From Deltaproteobacteria bacterium (GTDB taxonomy: Bacteria > Desulfobacterota > Anaeroferrophillalia > Anaeroferrophillales > Tharpellaceae), in NCBI GenBank assembly GCA_030640695.1, contig DAOWIX010000075.1, forward strand, positions 1-21,042: a stretch of DNA of 21,042 nucleotides, given 5' to 3'. The notes under the pieces were generated by a model, which saw only the letters and a program-made list of their open reading frames with translations, was not told the DNA's origin and ran no database searches. Positions within the stretch are counted from its first letter, which is position 1. Every line of letters begins with the position of its first letter. Made by a program: the position numbers and the translations under genes. Below, piece after piece: positions 1-6,719 of this stretch.

Positions 1-62
1 GCGTAGAACTCCAGCGCCCGATAACCAAATTTTCCACAACCGATTATATGTGTCTGTTGCAT
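1..62 (-). CDS. Partial N-terminus of a Rossmann-fold (NAD-binding type) protein
   Basis: Only the first 20 codons are in the window. They read MQQTHIIGCGKFGYRALEFY, with the glycine-rich pattern GCGKFG directly after a short hydrophobic strand. That is typical of the first beta-alpha unit of a dinucleotide-binding fold, as in TrkA-N or dehydrogenase-like proteins. The ATG shares one base with the TAA stop of the polyprenyl synthase gene (TAATG), so the two are probably translationally coupled. In many relatives dxs follows ispA, but these residues do not look like the start of Dxs. The exact family cannot be named from 20 residues. Confidence 0.6.
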   Translation of the reverse strand, partial: MQQTHIIGCGKFGYRALEFY

Positions 63-976
63 TATCGATCCCGCTCTACAATATAGTCAGCCAGGGCTTT
101 CAGGCCCAAGCCTTTTTCACCTAAAGGTTCCAAGAGTAGAACCGCCTGTCGATGCAGTTCGGCAAGTTTTTGCCGGGCTTGATCAAGGCCAAAAAGAGAA
201 ACAAAGGTCAATTTACCGAGTTCCCGATCGGAACCGATATCTTTGCCGAGACTCTCCTCTTCACCGACTTCATCAAGGATATCATCAGCCACCTGAAAGG
301 CGAGACCGATGACTGCGCCAAATTCGGTCAGTCGGGCTCTTAAAGATACATCACCCTGAGCCAGATCAACCCCGGCCAGGAGTGAGCCGGTAATCATAGC
401 CCCGGTTTTACGACGATGCAGAACCTCAAGGAGTTCACTCTGCTGATCAATTTTTTTCTGGCCACTTTCACCCTGGCTCAAAATATCGATAGCCTGGCCC
501 CCGACCATGCCATCGCGCCCGGCCGCCCGGGACAATCCGGAAACCAGCTTAATAACCGTCCCGGGATCTGCTTCAACCTCATCTGCAAGGAGGCGAAAAG
601 CTTCGGTAAGAAGAGCATCACCGGCCAGAATTGCCATCGCCTCACCGTAAACCCGATGATTGGTCGGCCGTCCCCGACGCAGATCGTCATCATCCATGGC
701 CGGCAGATCGTCATGAATCAGAGAGTATGTATGAACCAATTCATAGGCTGCCGCCACCGGCAGAGCCCGCTGCCAGTCATCGGCCAAAAGACGATAGGCC
801 ATAATCGTCAAAATCGGCCGCAGACGTTTGCCCCCGGCATCGACACTGTAGTGCATCGCCTCATTTAAAGGAGTCGCCAGGCGGAGACCAAGCGGGTCGG
901 CAAACTCTAACTCTTTTAAGAAAGCATCTATTCTCGGCACATACTCATCCAAACAAAGCGCAAGTTGCCCCTTCAT
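62..976 (-). CDS. ispA: Polyprenyl (farnesyl/geranyl) diphosphate synthase
   Basis: A 304-residue all-helical trans-isoprenyl diphosphate synthase that condenses isopentenyl diphosphate with allylic diphosphates in the cytosol, making farnesyl (or geranylgeranyl) diphosphate for undecaprenyl and quinone side-chain synthesis. The sequence shows the substrate-binding GGKRLRP at about 48-54, the first Asp-rich motif DDLPAMDDDD at 89-98 followed by RRGRPT, and the second Asp-rich motif DDILD at 231-235 with a downstream GKD. Length fits the IspA family. The start ATG overlaps the xseB stop (ATGA), and a GGAG lies eight bases upstream of it, supporting this start. Chain length cannot be read confidently from sequence. 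The xseB-ispA pairing is conserved widely in proteobacteria. Confidence 0.93.
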   Translation of the reverse strand: MKGQLALCLDEYVPRIDAFLKELEFADPLGLRLATPLNEAMHYSVDAGGKRLRPILTIMAYRLLADDWQRALPVAAAYELVHTYSLIHDDLPAMDDDDLRRGRPTNHRVYGEAMAILAGDALLTEAFRLLADEVEADPGTVIKLVSGLSRAAGRDGMVGGQAIDILSQGESGQKKIDQQSELLEVLHRRKTGAMITGSLLAGVDLAQGDVSLRARLTEFGAVIGLAFQVADDILDEVGEEESLGKDIGSDRELGKLTFVSLFGLDQARQKLAELHRQAVLLLEPLGEKGLGLKALADYIVERDR

Positions 977-1194
977 TCCTTAAACTCCGCGAGTTTGCCA
1001 CCCTCACTTTCATCAGCCACCAGGGTCTGTACCTTCTCTTCGACCTCACTTAAGCGAAGATGGCAGAAACGCATCAATTTGACTCCCTGCTCAAAAAGTT
1101 TCAAGGACTCCTCTAGTGAGACCTCTTCACCTTCGAGCCTGCCGACAACCTCTTCAAGCTTGTTCATCGAATCTTCAAAACTTACTTTTGCCAT
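973..1194 (-). CDS. xseB: Exodeoxyribonuclease VII small subunit
   Basis: A 73-residue helical protein matching XseB, the small subunit that associates in several copies with XseA to form exonuclease VII, which degrades single-stranded DNA to oligonucleotides. Family signature seen: SFEDSMNKLEEVVGRLE at the N-terminus, then the VSLEESLKLFEQGVKL helix. An open frame extends 16 codons further upstream to 1242, but the start at 1194 is preferred: it has AGGAGG at the right spacing, and the extension would run through the GC-rich hairpin leader at 1200-1230 and does not resemble XseB. The TGA stop overlaps the ispA ATG. XseA is encoded upstream, separated from it by the M23 peptidase gene. Confidence 0.95.
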   Translation of the reverse strand: MAKVSFEDSMNKLEEVVGRLEGEEVSLEESLKLFEQGVKLMRFCHLRLSEVEEKVQTLVADESEGGKLAEFKE

Positions 1195-1199
1195 TTTCA

Positions 1200-1230
1200 A
1201 CCTCCTAACCCGGCCTAGCCGGAAGCAAAA
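1200..1230 (-). promoter_or_regulatory. GC-rich leader hairpin ending in the xseB Shine-Dalgarno site
   Basis: On the minus strand the leader has TTTTGCTT, then CCGGC-TAG-GCCGG (perfect 5-bp stem, three-base loop), then GTTAGGAGG, six bases before the xseB ATG. Closely similar arrangements precede xseA and rfaE2 in this window. Whether it is an RNA element or a dispersed repeat that carries a ribosome binding site is unknown. Confidence 0.5.
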
Positions 1231-1261
1231 GATGTTATCCAAATAATTCGGCCCTCACACT

Positions 1262-1329
1262 TTAGCCACGAAAGTACACGAAAAAAGCACGAATTTTTTT
1301 CGTGTACTTTCGTGAGTTTTCGTGGCTAA
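1262..1329. repeat. 68-bp palindrome built from phased CACGAA/TTCGTG units
   Basis: Outer arms TTAGCCACGAAA (1262-1273) and TTTCGTGGCTAA (1318-1329) are exact inverted copies. A second, longer register also pairs: 1268-1286 with 1295-1313. Within it CACGAA occurs at 1267, 1277 and 1288, and TTCGTG at 1299, 1309 and 1319, so the units are 10 or 11 bases apart. It fills the gap between the M23 peptidase stop and the xseB leader. Neither flank has a T-tract placed like an intrinsic terminator. It resembles a small dispersed palindromic element more than a terminator. Confidence 0.7.
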
Positions 1330-1375
1330 AAAAAATTGACCGTTTTGTACTTAAATCAATTCTGCAAATTAACTA

Positions 1376-2338
1376 TTACTCCTCCCACGGCACTTTGAGC
1401 AAATGTTTACTATCATCAACAAAACGCAACGGGTCAACAAAAACCCCGGCAATTTTAACCCCCCAATGCAGATGAGGGCCGGTCACACGACCACTACTGC
1501 CCGCCGTCCCGATAATCTGACCAGGGTCAACGGTATCCCCTGAACGACAGGATATCTCATTGAGATGCATATAAAGCGTAAAAATATCAAGACCATGATC
1601 GATAATCACCAGATTTCCACTATAATAAAGTTCTTCCGCTAACACTACCCGACCCTTCGCCGCCGCTGTTATGGGGACTCCAACTGCGGCCTGAAAATCA
1701 ACTCCTCCATGCGGGGCTTTAGGTTTACCATTGAGCAATCGCCGCCGCCCAAAGGGCGAAGTTATGGTCGATGAAAGTGGTGGCCGCACCATCTCTGCTA
1801 AAAGGAGAGAGTCCCCGGAAGAGCCATAGGCAACTCCTAAATGTTGCCGATCACGTTTGATTTTTTGCAGGTTTTCGGGAAGCATCGGGGTTGCCATCTC
1901 TTCCGGCACTGTCAACCGTTGTTCACCATAATCATGGGCTACCACAGTGATTGGCAGAGCCAGCTCCGTCCCGTCTTTAACCTTGATCGATAAACTATAA
2001 TTGGCAGCTTCAGTCCCTAGCGGTACCGCAGCAACTCCGCGCCAGCCTTCAGCAACCGGTTCAAGAGAAAATTTCCGGTCGATAAATTTCATGTTCAAGG
2101 GCTGTTGCGCACGAGTTTCCGGCATTGGCTTACGAGAGCGCAAGGCCACCACGACGGCTTGACCGGGCTGCGGATTTTCCGGGGCATGGAAAATATCAAA
2201 ACCTGACTGACTAACCGAAACAAAACTATCTTTTTCAGCCCTCGTCGGAAATGGCTGAAAAAAAACCACCCCCAAAATCAGCCCCCCCAAAAAAAATAAT
2301 GATAACCTTTTACCCATAACTCCCCATTCATCACTCAT
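1376..2338 (-). CDS. Secreted M23-family metallopeptidase (murein endopeptidase-like)
   Basis: A 320-residue protein with an N-terminal hydrophobic segment (about 11-27) that looks like a signal peptide or anchor, a beta-rich middle region (about 40-140), and a C-terminal LytM/M23 domain (about 188-310). The zinc ligands are all visible: H210 and D214 in PHGGVDF, and H289 and H291 in GPHLHWG, plus the conserved YMHL at 257-259. An intact site implies a real peptidoglycan endopeptidase rather than a degenerate EnvC/NlpD-type activator. The first ATG overlaps the end of xseA by eight bases. A second in-frame ATG at 2317 (residue 8) gives a more typical signal peptide, so the true start is uncertain. 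It lies between the two exonuclease VII subunit genes. Confidence 0.9.
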   Translation of the reverse strand: MSDEWGVMGKRLSLFFLGGLILGVVFFQPFPTRAEKDSFVSVSQSGFDIFHAPENPQPGQAVVVALRSRKPMPETRAQQPLNMKFIDRKFSLEPVAEGWRGVAAVPLGTEAANYSLSIKVKDGTELALPITVVAHDYGEQRLTVPEEMATPMLPENLQKIKRDRQHLGVAYGSSGDSLLLAEMVRPPLSSTITSPFGRRRLLNGKPKAPHGGVDFQAAVGVPITAAAKGRVVLAEELYYSGNLVIIDHGLDIFTLYMHLNEISCRSGDTVDPGQIIGTAGSSGRVTGPHLHWGVKIAGVFVDPLRFVDDSKHLLKVPWEE

Positions 2339-3740
2339 CCTTCATCACTCTCTCAACCCGACACCAAGCCTGCCCCTGATGGAGGCGCAGACGTAGTTGA
2401 TCTCCAACGACAAGGTCGGCACTCTTGCTGACCACCTTATGATTTTCGACTTTTTCAACAACCGTATAACCCCGGGCCAGGACCGCCAGAGGGCTACCGG
2501 CTTTAAGTCGATCACTATGAGCCGTAATCGACTGCCTTCTCCCGGCCAGAAGATGTCGCATCGCCTGACCAAGTCGCTGCTCCTGCAAGTCGATTTCAGC
2601 AGAGAGTGGTTTTATACGAACCAGCGGCGATACCTGGGCGAGTCGATATTCACGAATCTTCAAATTTTGCCGAACCAGGCGCAGACGGGAGAGCATCGCG
2701 GTTCTAAAGCGTACTTTAAGATCAATAAATTCCAGATGGCGAACTGAAACTATCTCGCTACCCCGCTCAAGTGCTAATGCCACCATCTGCAGGCGGCGCT
2801 TTTCCTGAGTTATTCGATAACGCCCGATTTGCTGGAGACGTTGACGCAGATGGTGCAGACGATCAACCATTTCACTTTGATTGGCGATCACTAACTCGGC
2901 TGCCGCTGACGGTGTCGGAGCCCTGAGATCAGCCACAAAATCAGCAATCGTAAAGTCAATCTCATGGCCCACGGCACTGATTAAGGGAATCGAGCAGGCG
3001 GCAATCGCCCGGGCCACCCGTTCATCATTAAAAGGTTGCAGATCTTCATAAGAACCTCCACCTCGAGTCAGAATCACGGTATCTATACGATCTCGCCAGT
3101 AGCGATCCACAAGTTCCAGAGCGCCCACAATCTCACCGGCCGCTCGCTCACCCTGAACCGTCACCGGCACAACAACAATCTCGACCCCGGCAAAGCGCCG
3201 TCTGATAATCTGGAGAATATCGTGAACAGCAGCACCAGTGGATGAGGTTATCAGCGCCAATGTTCGAGGCAGTAAAGGAATCTTTTTTTTACGTGTGGGA
3301 TCGAACAGACCTTCACGCATCAATTTTTCTTTGAGTTGTGTAAAAGCCCGCCACAACCCGCCCAAACCCTGAAGTTCAAGAGTGGAGACAATGATCTGAT
3401 ACTCACCACGGGGCTCATAGAGACTAATACGCCCATTGCACAAGACCCGATCACCCTCTTGCGGCTGATATTGTAAAGCCATTTGTTGACGACGGAAAAG
3501 CACCGCTTTCAACTGGGAACGTTCATCTTTGAGGGTAAAATAGATATGCCCGGAAAGCGGAGTTCTAAGCGTTGAGATCTCGCCCTCAACCCAGACAGGA
3601 GTAAAATTATCCTCTATAACCAGACGGATATCACCGTTAAGCTGGGAAACACTATAAACATGCCGATCCTCCTCGAAAACATTATCATCAAGACCTTTAT
3701 CTTCAAGCCAGAATTCGTCCGGCAAATGCAATGAAGTCAT
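2331..3740 (-). CDS. xseA: Exodeoxyribonuclease VII large subunit
   Basis: A 469-residue protein of normal family length. It is the catalytic subunit of exonuclease VII, a metal-independent single-strand-specific nuclease. The N-terminal OB-fold (about 28-125) includes VWVEGEIS and GHIYFTLKD. The catalytic domain follows with ITSSTGAAVHDIL (165-177), TRGGGSYEDLQPFNDE (225-240), SAVGHEIDFTIADFVAD (255-271) and RAPTPSAAAEL (273-283). A helical C-terminal region then carries the coiled coil expected to bind XseB. The last codons overlap the M23 peptidase start. The first 26 residues are acidic and not conserved in general, and the ATG lacks a strong Shine-Dalgarno sequence, so a slightly later start cannot be excluded. 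Confidence 0.96.
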   Translation of the reverse strand: MTSLHLPDEFWLEDKGLDDNVFEEDRHVYSVSQLNGDIRLVIEDNFTPVWVEGEISTLRTPLSGHIYFTLKDERSQLKAVLFRRQQMALQYQPQEGDRVLCNGRISLYEPRGEYQIIVSTLELQGLGGLWRAFTQLKEKLMREGLFDPTRKKKIPLLPRTLALITSSTGAAVHDILQIIRRRFAGVEIVVVPVTVQGERAAGEIVGALELVDRYWRDRIDTVILTRGGGSYEDLQPFNDERVARAIAACSIPLISAVGHEIDFTIADFVADLRAPTPSAAAELVIANQSEMVDRLHHLRQRLQQIGRYRITQEKRRLQMVALALERGSEIVSVRHLEFIDLKVRFRTAMLSRLRLVRQNLKIREYRLAQVSPLVRIKPLSAEIDLQEQRLGQAMRHLLAGRRQSITAHSDRLKAGSPLAVLARGYTVVEKVENHKVVSKSADLVVGDQLRLRLHQGQAWCRVERVMKDE

Positions 3741-3750
3741 ATTTGTATAA

Positions 3751-3780
3751 CTCTAACCCGGCGCAACCGAAAGCAAAAGA
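3751..3780 (-). promoter_or_regulatory. Leader hairpin upstream of xseA, related to the xseB leader
   Basis: On the minus strand the sequence TTTTGCTTTCGGTTGCGCCG, then GGTTAGAG, ends about ten bases before the xseA ATG. It matches the xseB leader (TTTTGCTTCCGGCTAGGCCG, then GGTTAGGAGG) at nearly every position and in distance to the start codon. The stem is weaker (CGG/CCG core) and the Shine-Dalgarno core is degraded to AGAG. Confidence 0.45.
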
Positions 3781-3803
3781 ATAAGTAACTATTCAACCAA
3801 CCC

Positions 3804-3866
3804 GCAAATTCAGGGTACACAATCCCGATTTCCTTCGGAGAATCAGGTTGTGTCCCCGGAATTTGC
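3804..3866. repeat. 63-bp imperfect palindrome with TTCG loop
   Basis: Arms 3804-3822 and 3848-3866 are 19 bases each and pair with two mismatches (GCAAATTC at one end, GAATTTGC at the other; ACACAA against TTGTGT inside). The interior continues as a CCGATT/GAATC stem and closes on CC-TTCG-GG-like bases around 3832-3838, a very stable tetraloop. The GTGTCCCCGGAATT string resembles REP-type palindromes I associate with IS200-like (REP-associated) transposases in related genomes. That is recall, not a search. No transposase gene is nearby. Confidence 0.6.
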
Positions 3867-4095
3867 TTAAAATATCAATATTTGACACTTTTTTACTCAC
3901 GCTGAATAGTTACAAGAATAAAATTATTAAACCGACCAGTAGAGATTTAATCCATCCGTATGGTGGAGTCAAGTCAGCTTTTCATAATATTGAAATCGAA
4001 CGTTTTTATATTATTACCGAACCACGCTTTTTTTTCAAAAAAAGGGCGGAACCATTTATTTTTCTTGAATTTTTCTTCTTTCCCTGTTACCATAC

Positions 4096-4123
4096 TTGAA
4101 CTCTTAAAGATTAGAATTATCTT
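4096..4123 (+). promoter_or_regulatory. Possible sigma-70-type promoter for the mre operon
   Basis: TTGAAC (4096-4101) and TATCTT (4118-4123) are separated by 16 bases and would start transcription about 130 bases before mreB. Matches are 5/6 and 4/6 to consensus. The region is AT-rich, so chance matches are easy; a perfect TTGACA near 3880 lacks a good -10 partner. Confidence 0.25.
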
Positions 4124-4259
4124 AAATAAAAAAGAGTTGTTTGATTTTATAAATAGTTAAGTTCCGGATGGTTGAAGTTGAGTTTGTGCAACACCAGCCC
4201 CCTTCACCACATCCCCTGTAATTCCAATAGCATACACTACAATTCAGAGAGTCACATAA

Positions 4260-5294
4260 ATGTTCAGTTCATTCTTCGGTCTTTTCTCCAGCGATCTTGC
4301 AATTGATCTTGGCACGGCCAACACTCTGGTTTACGTTAACGGAAAAGGGATTATCATTGATGAGCCTTCAGTCGTTGCCGTTCAGAGCCTCCCGAACGGT
4401 ACTAAAAAAGTTTTGGCTGTCGGTACTGAGGCCAAGCTTATGCTCGGTCGTACACCTGGAAATATTGTCGCTATTCGCCCTATGAAAGATGGTGTCATTG
4501 CCGATTTTGAAGTCACCGAAGCGATGTTACGTCATTTTATCACCAAAGTCCATAAACGTAAGAAATGGGTACGTCCGCGAACCGTCATATGTGTCCCCTC
4601 CGGCATCACTCAAGTTGAACGACGAGCCGTTAAGGAGTCGGCAGAATCGGCCGGGGCCCGGGAAGTGTATCTCATCGAAGAACCAATGGCAGCCGCCATT
4701 GGGGCCGGCTTACCGATAACTGAGCCGACCGGCAACATGGTTGTCGATATTGGCGGAGGCACGACTGAGGTCGCGGTTATCTCTTTAGCCGGCATCGTCT
4801 TTTCCCGCTCGGTACGAGTGGGAGGAGACAAGATAGATGAAGCTATCATTCAATATATTCGCCGCAAATACAATATGCTGATCGGCGAACGTATGGCTGA
4901 GCAGATTAAGATCGAGATTGGTTCCGCCGCCCCCTTCGACGAACCCAAAACCATGACCATCAAAGGTCGTGATACAGTAGCTGGCGTTCCCCAGGTTTTG
5001 GAGATCAACTCCGAAGAGATCCGCGAAGCCTTGACTGAACCGGTCAACGCTATCCTTGATGCGGTCCGAGTTGCCCTTGAACGAACCCCGCCCGAACTGG
5101 CCGCTGATATTGTTGACAAAGGCATTATGTTGACCGGTGGCGGAGCCCTGTTGCACAACCTCGACGCCCTGATGCGCCATGAAACTGGATTGCCGATAAC
5201 CGTAGTTGAAGATCCCCTGACCTGCGTTGTCCGCGGTTCAGGGATGGTTTTAGACAACTTAAAACTTTTACGACAAGTTACTGAAAGCGACTAG
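4260..5294 (+). CDS. mreB: Rod shape-determining actin-like protein MreB
   Basis: A 344-residue bacterial actin that polymerises as membrane-bound antiparallel filaments and guides the elongasome (MreC, MreD, RodA, PBP2). Nucleotide-binding motifs are clear: phosphate-1 DLGTANT at 16-22, connect-1 EPMAAAIGAGLP at 141-152, phosphate-2 DIGGGTTEV at 163-171, and the adenosine motif GIMLTGGGALL in the last quarter of the protein. The amphipathic N-terminus MFSSFFGLFS fits the membrane-binding segment of Gram-negative MreB. The 344-residue length is normal. Only a weak GAGAG lies upstream of the ATG. It is the first gene of a five-gene cell-shape cluster, mreB-mreC-mreD-mrdA-rodA. Confidence 0.98.
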   Translation: MFSSFFGLFSSDLAIDLGTANTLVYVNGKGIIIDEPSVVAVQSLPNGTKKVLAVGTEAKLMLGRTPGNIVAIRPMKDGVIADFEVTEAMLRHFITKVHKRKKWVRPRTVICVPSGITQVERRAVKESAESAGAREVYLIEEPMAAAIGAGLPITEPTGNMVVDIGGGTTEVAVISLAGIVFSRSVRVGGDKIDEAIIQYIRRKYNMLIGERMAEQIKIEIGSAAPFDEPKTMTIKGRDTVAGVPQVLEINSEEIREALTEPVNAILDAVRVALERTPPELAADIVDKGIMLTGGGALLHNLDALMRHETGLPITVVEDPLTCVVRGSGMVLDNLKLLRQVTESD

Positions 5295-5348
5295 ATAAAA
5301 GATTTCCGATAGGCCACTGCTTAGCTTTAAACTCTTAGCGAGATTGTT

Positions 5349-6182
5349 ATGACCGCGTTCAGCCGCCGACTGCCTTGGCTCTTCAGCCTGGCGTTAATTT
5401 TTACCTTTTTCACCCTCTGTATCAGTTTTGGGTTACAAAAAGGAGGCAGCCTGATCAGCATTGCCGAACGAGCAGCTCTCGCCATGACTTATCCGATCCA
5501 AAAGGGAATTGATTTAACCTTTAACGCCTGCAGCAAAACCTTTGACAGCTACATCAACCTGATCGGCACAAAAGAGAACAATGCCCGGTTGAAAAAAGAT
5601 CTTGCTCTTATGGAACATCGCCTGGCCCAACTTGAAGAGGCTCGTCTCGAAAACCAACGCTTGCATCGGCTTCTTAACTTCAAAAAAAAGCACGACAATC
5701 TGGCCCAAGGCATCGCGGCTCATGTTATCGGTCGCCAGACTGACAGTATCTCACAGATATTTATAATCGATTGCGGATCTAACCAGAATCTTAAAGTCAA
5801 CAATCCGGTTTTTACTCCCGGCGGAGTTATCGGCCGTATCATTGCCTGCGGGCCACGATCTGCCAAAGTCCTGTTACTGGTAGATCAAAATAGCGCTTGT
5901 GATGTCATCATTCAAAGAAATCGCATTCGCGGCACCCTCCAAGGCACCGGTAGCGAACTCTGTGAACTGGCCTACCTGCAACGTACCGCCGATGTCAAAA
6001 TCGGCGACCAACTAATCACCTCGGGCCTGGACAATATCTACCCCAAAGGCATAACTGTTGGTACCGTCGTCGCAGCGACCCAAGATCACAACGGACTAAG
6101 CCAGAAGATCAAAGTAAAACCTACGTTTGATCTCAACACTATCGAAGAGGTTTACATCATCGCCTCACTGGCCGACATCTAA
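5349..6182 (+). CDS. mreC: Rod shape-determining protein MreC
   Basis: A 277-residue inner-membrane protein with a short cytoplasmic N-terminus, one transmembrane helix (about 9-29), a coiled coil (about 74-110, rich in leucine and charged residues) that supports dimer formation, and a periplasmic beta-domain (about 120-270). In the family this domain binds PBP2 and activates the RodA-PBP2 synthase. Conserved pieces seen include PGGVIGRI, RSAKVLLLVDQNSACDV and GDQLITSGLDNIYPKGITVGTV. It follows mreB after 54 bases and precedes mreD by four, consistent with one transcript. Length is typical for the family. Confidence 0.95.
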   Translation: MTAFSRRLPWLFSLALIFTFFTLCISFGLQKGGSLISIAERAALAMTYPIQKGIDLTFNACSKTFDSYINLIGTKENNARLKKDLALMEHRLAQLEEARLENQRLHRLLNFKKKHDNLAQGIAAHVIGRQTDSISQIFIIDCGSNQNLKVNNPVFTPGGVIGRIIACGPRSAKVLLLVDQNSACDVIIQRNRIRGTLQGTGSELCELAYLQRTADVKIGDQLITSGLDNIYPKGITVGTVVAATQDHNGLSQKIKVKPTFDLNTIEEVYIIASLADI

Positions 6183-6186
6183 ACAG

Positions 6187-6702
6187 ATGAATACCTTAGC
6201 ACTCTTTTCACCACTATTTTTTACTTTTACGGCTTTTATCCTGACCGCCATAGAATCAAGTTTTTTTCCAAACCTTGGTGTACCAGCGGCCTTTACCCCC
6301 GACCTCAACCTCGTACTCATTATTTTTTTAACCTCACGCCCACCGGGCCTACGCTGCTTGCTGGCTGCCGCCGGCATCTCTTTAACCACATCTCTCTTTA
6401 GCAGTTCTCCTGGCATCACACAGCCTCTTCTCTACCTCTCCATTTTCTTTGTCGGCTGCCATCTTAACCGCACCATATTCATGAATCATATTTTCCCACA
6501 GGCTATTTTTGCCGGCATCTGCAAACTTCTCCTGACCTTTTGTCTTGGGCTTACAATGGGCTCCCCAATCTTTTTCAATATCATCTTAAAAGCACTCGGA
6601 GGGATTACCACAACCACCATTTTTGCGATCCCCATCCTGTTTTTTCTAAATACTCTTCAAGATCGTTATCTGCCTACCAACCCCAAAAGTATCTCCGTCT
6701 GA
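6187..6702 (+). CDS. mreD: Rod shape-determining membrane protein MreD
   Basis: A 171-residue, strongly hydrophobic protein with about five predicted transmembrane segments. The N-terminal region carries the MreD-like pattern of a first helix, a polar turn with FPNLGVPAAFTPDLNLVLIIFL, and then RPPGLRCLLAAAGISL. Sequence conservation in this family is low, so position between mreC and mrdA carries much of the assignment. The open frame extends upstream to 6127 inside mreC, but the ATG at 6187, four bases after the mreC stop, gives the proper N-terminus; the upstream codons are polar and overlap the mreC C-terminus. It is thought to link MreC to RodA/PBP2 in the elongasome. Confidence 0.88.
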   Translation: MNTLALFSPLFFTFTAFILTAIESSFFPNLGVPAAFTPDLNLVLIIFLTSRPPGLRCLLAAAGISLTTSLFSSSPGITQPLLYLSIFFVGCHLNRTIFMNHIFPQAIFAGICKLLLTFCLGLTMGSPIFFNIILKALGGITTTTIFAIPILFFLNTLQDRYLPTNPKSISV

Positions 6703-6719
6703 TCCGTCACCCTCTGCTT

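Larger units (their letters stand above)
3741..4259. other. AT-rich divergent spacer between xseA and mreB
   Basis: No convincing gene. An 83-codon frame at 3848-4099 (plus) is low-complexity, phenylalanine-rich and starts inside a palindrome, so it was not called. The spacer holds the xseA leader (3751-3780), the long hairpin at 3804-3866, a T8-C-A7 mirror at 4028-4043 flanked by CGC/GCG that could form a small cruciform, and a possible mreB promoter near 4096-4123. The mreB operon presumably has its promoter here, because nothing precedes it on the plus strand. Confidence 0.6.

Noticed and set aside
416..868. 150-codon plus-strand frame inside ispA
   Set aside because: It lies wholly within the clearly supported ispA gene on the other strand, and its product has no recognisable motif.
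1200..1260. Cyclic-di-GMP (GEMM) riboswitch in the xseB leader
   Set aside because: The GCAAA and CCGGC strings recall GEMM, but the two-stem layout and the conserved GGTAGCGGGG-type segment are missing.
1262..1329. Intrinsic terminator after the M23 peptidase gene
   Set aside because: No T-tract follows the stem on the minus strand, and the element has phased internal repeats; a pausing role is possible but not shown.
3881..3905. TTGACA near 3880 as the mreB promoter
   Set aside because: No acceptable -10 element occurs 16-18 bases downstream, and the site is nearly 380 bases from mreB.
3848..4099. 83-codon plus-strand frame in the xseA-mreB spacer
   Set aside because: It starts inside the palindrome, is low-complexity and phenylalanine-rich, and has no ribosome binding site or recognisable domain.
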